From: a bacterium
GTDB taxonomy: Bacteria; Cyanobacteriota; Sericytochromatia; S15B-MN24; VGJW01
Length of the DNA: 9,484 bases
Direction: 5' to 3'
Assembly: GCA_021790035.1 (NCBI GenBank)
Contig: JAJYIO010000063.1
Location: forward strand, 1 to 9,484
Positions 6,402-9,484 of this stretch are shown piece after piece. The notes under the pieces are model-generated. The model had not been told where the DNA came from, did not search any database, and saw nothing but the letters and a program-made list of their open reading frames with translations. The translations under genes and the position numbers were made by a program. How positions within the stretch are numbered: position 1 is the first letter of the stretch; each line of letters opens with the position of its first letter.

Positions 6402-6692
6402 CACCATCGTCGCGACGACGGCGCATGTGCCCTTGAACGGCGGCTTGCCGGCCTGGCACCGTGACTGCTGCTCGCACTCCTGGCAGCCCGCCTCCCGCCC
6501 GAAGGAGCTGCGCTCGATCCGATAGCAGGCCAGGCAGAGCGCCCGGTGCAGGTCGGACCAGTGTTCCTCCGGCCCGCCGGAAGGAAAGAATACCGGAACC
6601 TCCAGGATGGGGTTCGTACCGGTCCCAAGCGATTGCTCCTCGCAGCGCGTGCAAGGAGCCTCGATCCACGGCCAAAGCTGTCCTGTCGACAT
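6399..6692 (-). CDS. Small eight-cysteine protein, putative zinc-binding
   Basis: A 97-residue protein of unknown function. The ATG at 6692 is preceded by GGAGG with six bases of spacing; an in-frame GTG at 6698 is less well placed. Cysteines lie at 14, 17, 53, 56, 70, 73, 79 and 90, in three CxxC pairs (CTRC, CLAC, CQEC) plus two singles. The first two pairs, 35 residues apart, could make a zinc ribbon, with H46 and H49 nearby; the C-terminal four could bind a second metal. No membrane segment or signal peptide is seen, so it is probably cytoplasmic. No named family recognised. It lies upstream of the SDR gene on the same strand with only the tandem repeat between them and no obvious terminator, so the two may share a transcript. 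It is divergent from the 49-residue membrane protein gene. Confidence 0.65.
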   Translation of the reverse strand: MSTGQLWPWIEAPCTRCEEQSLGTGTNPILEVPVFFPSGGPEEHWSDLHRALCLACYRIERSSFGREAGCQECEQQSRCQAGKPPFKGTCAVVATMV

Positions 6693-6741
6693 TGACACCC
6701 TCCTCGCGTCTCATACCCGATAAGTCCAGCGGATTTCGGCC

Positions 6742-6783
6742 GTCCGATCCATGGCTTTCGCCCCGGGGGAAACGAGATCGGAC
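6742..6783. promoter_or_regulatory. Dyad at the centre of a divergent intergenic region
   Basis: GTCCGATC (6742-6749) and GATCGGAC (6776-6783) are a perfect 8-bp inverted repeat. Between them, TTTC, CCCC, GGGG and AAA can form an inner stem. The centre, near 6762.5, coincides with the middle of the gap between the two divergent starts (6692 and 6834). This placement suits an operator controlling both genes; no regulator family is recognised. Confidence 0.4.
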
Positions 6784-6833
6784 CGGACTGGCTAGCGGGC
6801 CTCGTCAGACCTCTGAGACGAAGCGGAGACCGA

Positions 6834-6983
6834 ATGGCTGAACTGCTCATCCAGGCCTTGGTTTTCTTGCTGATGATCGTCGTCAGCGCCGTGGCCTTTT
6901 CGCTCATCTACGTCCGGGTGATGCGGAGCGGCTTCCCGAGCGGGAAGTTCGATGCGGACCCCGACCACCCGCAGGTTGCCTGA
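6834..6983 (+). CDS. 49-residue single-pass membrane protein
   Basis: A short ORF that begins MAELLIQALVFLLMIVVSAV and ends DADPDHPQVA. The ATG at 6834 is preceded by GGAG (6825-6828) with five bases of spacing. Residues about 4-27 are strongly hydrophobic and form one transmembrane helix, followed by YVRVMRSGFPSGKF, a basic stretch that places the C terminus in the cytoplasm. The tail is acidic and proline-containing. No family recognised. It lies about 100 bases upstream of apt on the same strand. Ribosome site, start-adjacent hydrophobic helix and clean stop make it more likely real than chance. Confidence 0.6.
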   Translation: MAELLIQALVFLLMIVVSAVAFSLIYVRVMRSGFPSGKFDADPDHPQVA

Positions 6984-7027
6984 GACCATCGACTCCGCGG
7001 AAATCACGCGATCGAACCTCGTCGCGA

Positions 7028-7056
7028 TTGCGGCGCAGGGCTTACCGCGCTAGCAT
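7028..7056 (+). promoter_or_regulatory. Putative promoter for apt
   Basis: TTGCGG (7028-7033) and TAGCAT (7051-7056) are spaced by 17 bases, each a partial match to the sigma-70-type consensus. Transcription would start near 7063, just upstream of the Shine-Dalgarno site, giving a very short leader. Motif evidence only. Confidence 0.4.
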
Positions 7057-7057
7057 G

Positions 7058-7072
7058 TGCAGTCGCACTGCA
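7058..7072 (+). promoter_or_regulatory. Small inverted repeat touching the apt ribosome binding site
   Basis: TGCAGT-CGC-ACTGCA is a perfect six-base-pair dyad with a three-base loop. Its last base is the first A of the Shine-Dalgarno AAGGAG (7072-7077). If it lies within the mRNA it could cap the 5' end or limit ribosome access; as DNA, it lies at the expected transcription start and could be an operator. Confidence 0.35.
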
Positions 7073-7083
7073 AGGAGAAGCTC

Positions 7084-7623
7084 GTGACGCTTACCGACAC
7101 CGTCGCCCTGATCAAGGATCGCATTCGCGACGTTCCCGATTTTCCGCGGCCGGGGATCATGTTCAAGGACATCACCCCCTTGATGAAGGATCAGGCGCTC
7201 TTCCGGCTGGCCATCGAGCAGATCATCGACCGCTTCCGGAACGACCAGATCGACTACGTGGTCGGGATCGAATCTCGCGGCTTCATCATGGGCGCGCCGA
7301 TCGCCTACGGCCTCCAGACCGGCTTCGTTCCCGTTCGCAAGCCCGGCAAGCTTCCGTATGACACGCTGCGGCAGGAATACCAGCTCGAGTACGGCAGCGA
7401 TGCCCTCGAGATCCACAACGATGCGATCGAAGCTGGACGCCGCGTCCTCATCGTCGACGATCTTCTGGCCACGGGCGGTACGGTCCTCGCCACGACGGAC
7501 CTCGTCCGCAAGCTGGGCGCCGAGGTCGTGGCGGCGGCCTTCCTCGTCGAGCTCAGCTTCCTCGGCGGTCGGGAGCGCGTCACCGCCCGCGACCTCGATA
7601 TCTTCCCGCTCGTCACTTTCTAG
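7084..7623 (+). CDS. apt: Adenine phosphoribosyltransferase
   Basis: A cytoplasmic purine-salvage enzyme that makes AMP and pyrophosphate from adenine and PRPP. I place the start at GTG 7084, because AAGGAG (7072-7077) lies six bases before it and the protein then begins like the family; an in-frame GTG at 7057 lacks a site. The 179-residue length is typical. Motifs: FPRPGIMFKDITPL (20-33), the classic APRT N-terminal signature; GIESRGF (61-67); VRKPGKLP (84-91), in the hood/flexible-loop region; and VLIVDDLLATGGT (121-133), the PRPP-binding loop with its two Asp. All key residues are present. In many bacteria apt lies just upstream of a rel (p)ppGpp synthetase; here rel follows after one intervening protease gene. 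Confidence 0.97.
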   Translation: MTLTDTVALIKDRIRDVPDFPRPGIMFKDITPLMKDQALFRLAIEQIIDRFRNDQIDYVVGIESRGFIMGAPIAYGLQTGFVPVRKPGKLPYDTLRQEYQLEYGSDALEIHNDAIEAGRRVLIVDDLLATGGTVLATTDLVRKLGAEVVAAAFLVELSFLGGRERVTARDLDIFPLVTF

Positions 7624-7887
7624 GGCTAAACTTCGACCCTCCCTGGCTGCGCTCGAACGCCTTCCGGCTGCGGGCAAGCGGCCAGGCCGCCCGGCATTCG
7701 AGGTGGCGGAGGTTCCGCTCTGAAGGAAAGGCTCACGCCTGGAATCCAATCCGGCGCGAGCCTTGTTCGGTTTGGCGGCTTTCGACAAGGTTCGAACACG
7801 ATTGTTAGGTTTTTCATAAGTCAAGCAGGATCTTGTTTGGTTTCGGCCAAGATAAAAGCGCCTGGAGGCTAAGGGAGGGAGATTTCG
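7624..7887 (+). other. Intergenic leader between apt and the protease gene
   Basis: No gene is seen in these 264 bases. The first third is GC-rich and includes GCTGCGGGCAAGC (7667-7679), 13 bases also present in the tandem repeat core at 6169-6181. From about 7780 to 7856 the sequence is clearly richer in A/T than its surroundings. It holds an imperfect direct repeat, CTTGTTCGGTTT (7762-7773) and CTTGTTTGGTTT (7832-7843), 70 bases apart. A promoter for the protease gene is expected here, but I found no -35/-10 pair with normal spacing. GGGAGGGAG (7873-7881) is the ribosome binding site for the ATG at 7888. Confidence 0.55.
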
Positions 7888-9180
7888 ATGGCTGACCTGC
7901 GTTTGAACCTCGGCCGCACCCAAAGTCTGCGCACTTGTGCCACGAGACCCCTGGATCCCGCGATGCTCCCGGAGCGGGTCGTGTCCGCGAGGTCTGCCGA
8001 CACCTGGCAAGCGAATGCGGCGCTCGGCGCGCTCACCGAGAAGGAAACGCTGGCCAGCGTCGTGCAGCGCGCTAGGGCGGCCAAACCACCCCTCTCCATC
8101 GAGGAGCAGTGCGACCCGCCTGCGGACGATCGGACTCCACGCCCGTCGACCGAGCTCAAGGACAAGCCGATCCCGCATTCCTGGGAAGAAGTGCCGCCAC
8201 AGGAGGCCAGTGCGTGGCGTCAGCTCAAGGAAGAGACGGCCCTCGAACGCCTGACGCCCGCCCAGCAAGCCGAATTCAAGAAACTCGCCAAGGCGCTCGG
8301 TAACTCGCCGCGGGCTCGAGAGGCCCTGACCAAGCTCCTCTTGAGCGGAAAACTTACCGACAAGGACCTTGCGGGCGGAAAGACGCTGCTGCACAACCTG
8401 GTCAAGCTCCTCGACGATCCCAAGGCCTTCTGCATCGATGCCAGGACCCTCCTGGCCCAGACCATGATCGAGATCGCCGATCCCGCGACGATCAATCAGC
8501 AGGACCGCGGCACCTGCGCCGCCACGTCCGTGCAGATCCACCTGGCGCTCACCCATCCGTCCGAGTACGTCCGTCTGGTCGCAGGGCTGTCTAGCCCCTA
8601 GGGCAAGGTCAAGCTCGCCAACGGCGACACGATTTCCCGCGTGTCGGACTGGGCCGCGGCAGACGGTGGCCGGAGCCTCTCGTCCAAGCTGCTGCAACCC
8701 GCGTTCATGACCTATGGCATCGGCCCCGGCGGAACCTACAGCAACACCACGGACAAGGAGACCCACAGCGAGACCGGACCGTCGTGGATCCCTTTTCTCA
8801 CGGCCACGTACAAGATCAAGACCACGGGCGGCGGGCTTACCAATGGCGAGGTCACGCGTCTCGAGACCGGGGTGTTCGGCCGGAAAGAGCGTACCGTCAA
8901 TACCGGCAACACGGTCACCTATGTGGATCCCAAGAAGTACACAGATATGGATGCCGCCTTCGAGAAACTGCGTAAGGCGGTCGCCAAGGGACCGGTCACG
9001 GTGGCGATCGATTGGCCAGGTGTCAAGAACGGCGGCCACGAGATCGTGGTCACGTCGATCCGGAACGGCGTGGTCCACTTCATCAACCCCTGGGGCAAGG
9101 AACAGTCGATGAACAAGTACGAGTTCACGATTCTGATGCAGGGCTTCTCCGTCGCAGCCGCATCCGGGCACGGCAAGTAG
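7888..9180 (+). pseudogene. Papain-fold cysteine protease-like protein interrupted by one in-frame TAG
   Basis: One continuous frame of 430 codons from ATG 7888 to TAG 9178-9180, broken only by TAG at 8599-8601 (codon 238). The start has GGGAGGGAG six bases upstream. Residues 1-115 are low-complexity and hydrophilic, without a signal peptide. Residues 116-200 are helical and charged (ERLTPAQQAEFKKLAKALG). The catalytic domain begins at NQQDRGTCAATS (203-214), with C210 as nucleophile and Q204 or Q205 as oxyanion residue. H384 (GGHEIVV) and N400 (FINPWG) complete a papain/calpain-like triad; NPWG is the calpain form of the motif. The exact family (C1, C39 or C58-like) is unclear. Translation stopping at the TAG yields 237 residues that keep Cys but lose His and Asn, so a dead enzyme. 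The downstream half has no further stop or frameshift, so the lesion is recent, a sequence error, or read through. GTG 8641 could restart translation but lacks a good ribosome site. Confidence 0.85.
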
Positions 9181-9190
9181 CGAGTCCAGG

Positions 9191-9210
9191 CGGCAATCTT
9201 CGTGTTGCCG
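9191..9210 (+). terminator. Weak hairpin after the protease gene
   Basis: CGGCAA (9191-9196) pairs with TTGCCG (9205-9210) around an eight-base loop, ten bases after the stop codon. No T-run follows, so termination would be weak; it may only protect the 3' end. TTGCCG on its own looks like a -35 element but is too far from the TATAGT at 9248. Confidence 0.3.
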
Positions 9211-9223
9211 GCTCGGTTCCTCG

Positions 9224-9253
9224 TGGAAAGTGCCCGGCTCGATGGGGTATAGT
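9224..9253 (+). promoter_or_regulatory. Putative promoter for the RelA/SpoT gene
   Basis: TATAGT (9248-9253) matches the -10 consensus at five of six positions. TGGAAA (9224-9229) is a four-of-six -35 with an 18-base spacer. Transcription would begin near 9260, giving a leader of about 65 bases. Motif evidence only. Confidence 0.45.
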
Positions 9254-9326
9254 GAAATGGCGTGGGAATTCAAAGGCGAGTCCCCTTTGGCTTTACCCTG
9301 GCATCCGTGAGTGGACCCCTGGGGAC

Positions 9327-9484
9327 GTGCCCGACGATCTAATCAGAACGCTCAGCGTCTACGCCCCCGCCGATATCGACCTGATCGAGCGGGCGTCTCA
9401 CTTCGCCAAGACGCAGCACGAAGGCCAGCTGCGCAAGTCCGGCGAGCCCTACATCATCCACCCTTACGAGGTCGCGCTGGTCCT
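9327..9484 (+). CDS. RelA/SpoT-type (p)ppGpp synthetase/hydrolase (N-terminal fragment, runs off right edge)
   Basis: The visible 52 residues are the start of the HD hydrolase domain of a long Rel/SpoT protein, which makes and degrades the stringent-response alarmone (p)ppGpp. The signature FAKTQHEGQLRKSGEPYIIHP (residues 26-46) is diagnostic: R36 and K37 lie in the nucleotide-binding RxSGEPY segment, and H45 is the first metal ligand of the HD site. I choose GTG 9327 as start: it gives VPDDLIRTLSVYAPADIDLI, close to the usual short N terminus, and I see no other ATG or GTG in frame just upstream. The ribosome site (TGGGGAC) is weak and close. The intact beginning of the HD motif suggests a bifunctional Rel rather than a synthetase-only RelA, but the rest is outside the window. 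Confidence 0.93.
   Translation, partial: MPDDLIRTLSVYAPADIDLIERASHFAKTQHEGQLRKSGEPYIIHPYEVALV

Noticed and set aside
7793..7808. LexA-like box CGAAC-N6-GTTAG before the protease gene
   Set aside because: The known Gram-positive/cyanobacterial type has four bases between the half-sites and GTTCG on the right; this has six bases and a mismatch.
8599..8601. Pyrrolysine or general TAG recoding
   Set aside because: At least six genes here, including apt and the SDR gene, end in TAG at the expected family length, and no pyl gene or suppressor tRNA is visible.
9205..9253. Promoter using TTGCCG (9205) with TATAGT (9248)
   Set aside because: The spacer would be 37 bases; TGGAAA at 9224 is better placed, and TTGCCG is one arm of a hairpin.
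7042..9273. A 743-codon open frame on the minus strand
   Set aside because: It lies antisense to apt and the protease gene, whose families and motifs are clear. Its product is an Arg/Asp/Gly/Leu-rich mixture with no domain, typical of a shadow frame in GC-rich DNA.
1..9484. tRNA or rRNA genes
   Set aside because: I saw no cloverleaf with a GTTCRANNC T-arm plus matching acceptor stem, and no conserved rRNA segments.

Overview
The window is GC-rich bacterial chromosome with tightly packed genes, clear Shine-Dalgarno sites, frequent GTG/TTG starts and several lipoprotein signal peptides. No gene fixes the taxon. The EF-P with a PGKG loop and a Bacillus-like N terminus, linked to an M24 aminopeptidase, fits Firmicutes, Cyanobacteria and their deep relatives. 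A GC-rich non-model lineage from one of those groups is my guess, not a conclusion. TAG is the normal stop codon of at least six genes here (the TPR protein, the NHL protein, the 261-aa lipoprotein, the SDR enzyme, apt and the protease gene), so a general recoding of TAG is unlikely.

Layout, left to right. (1) 1-1610, minus: a Xaa-Pro aminopeptidase gene followed by efp, which runs off the left edge. An extended -10 promoter lies between them. (2) 1611-2263: a poorly coding stretch with a possible small minus-strand ORF and a competing plus-strand reading that looks like a gene remnant. (3) 2264-4234, minus: an NHL-repeat lipoprotein preceded by a TPR membrane protein, with a large hairpin between them. 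(4) 4360-5145, plus: a secreted lipoprotein with a TTG start, its own promoter and a strong terminator at 5198-5225, which it probably shares with the convergent gene that follows. (5) 5280-6692, minus: an eight-cysteine putative zinc protein, a tandem repeat of about 150 bp, and an HSDL2-like short-chain dehydrogenase. (6) 6834-7623, plus: a 49-residue membrane protein and adenine phosphoribosyltransferase (apt). (7) 7888-9180, plus: a papain-fold cysteine protease gene interrupted by one in-frame TAG. (8) 9327 to the right edge, plus: the start of a RelA/SpoT-type (p)ppGpp enzyme.

Housekeeping functions (translation elongation, peptide turnover, purine salvage, stringent response) alternate with cell-envelope proteins of unknown role. 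apt followed within 2 kb by rel is a familiar neighbourhood; here the protease gene sits between them.

The two most notable items are the single amber codon that separates the catalytic Cys from the His and Asn of an otherwise intact protease, and the tandem repeat whose copies carry mini-ORFs ending in TGATG stop-start junctions ahead of the dehydrogenase gene.
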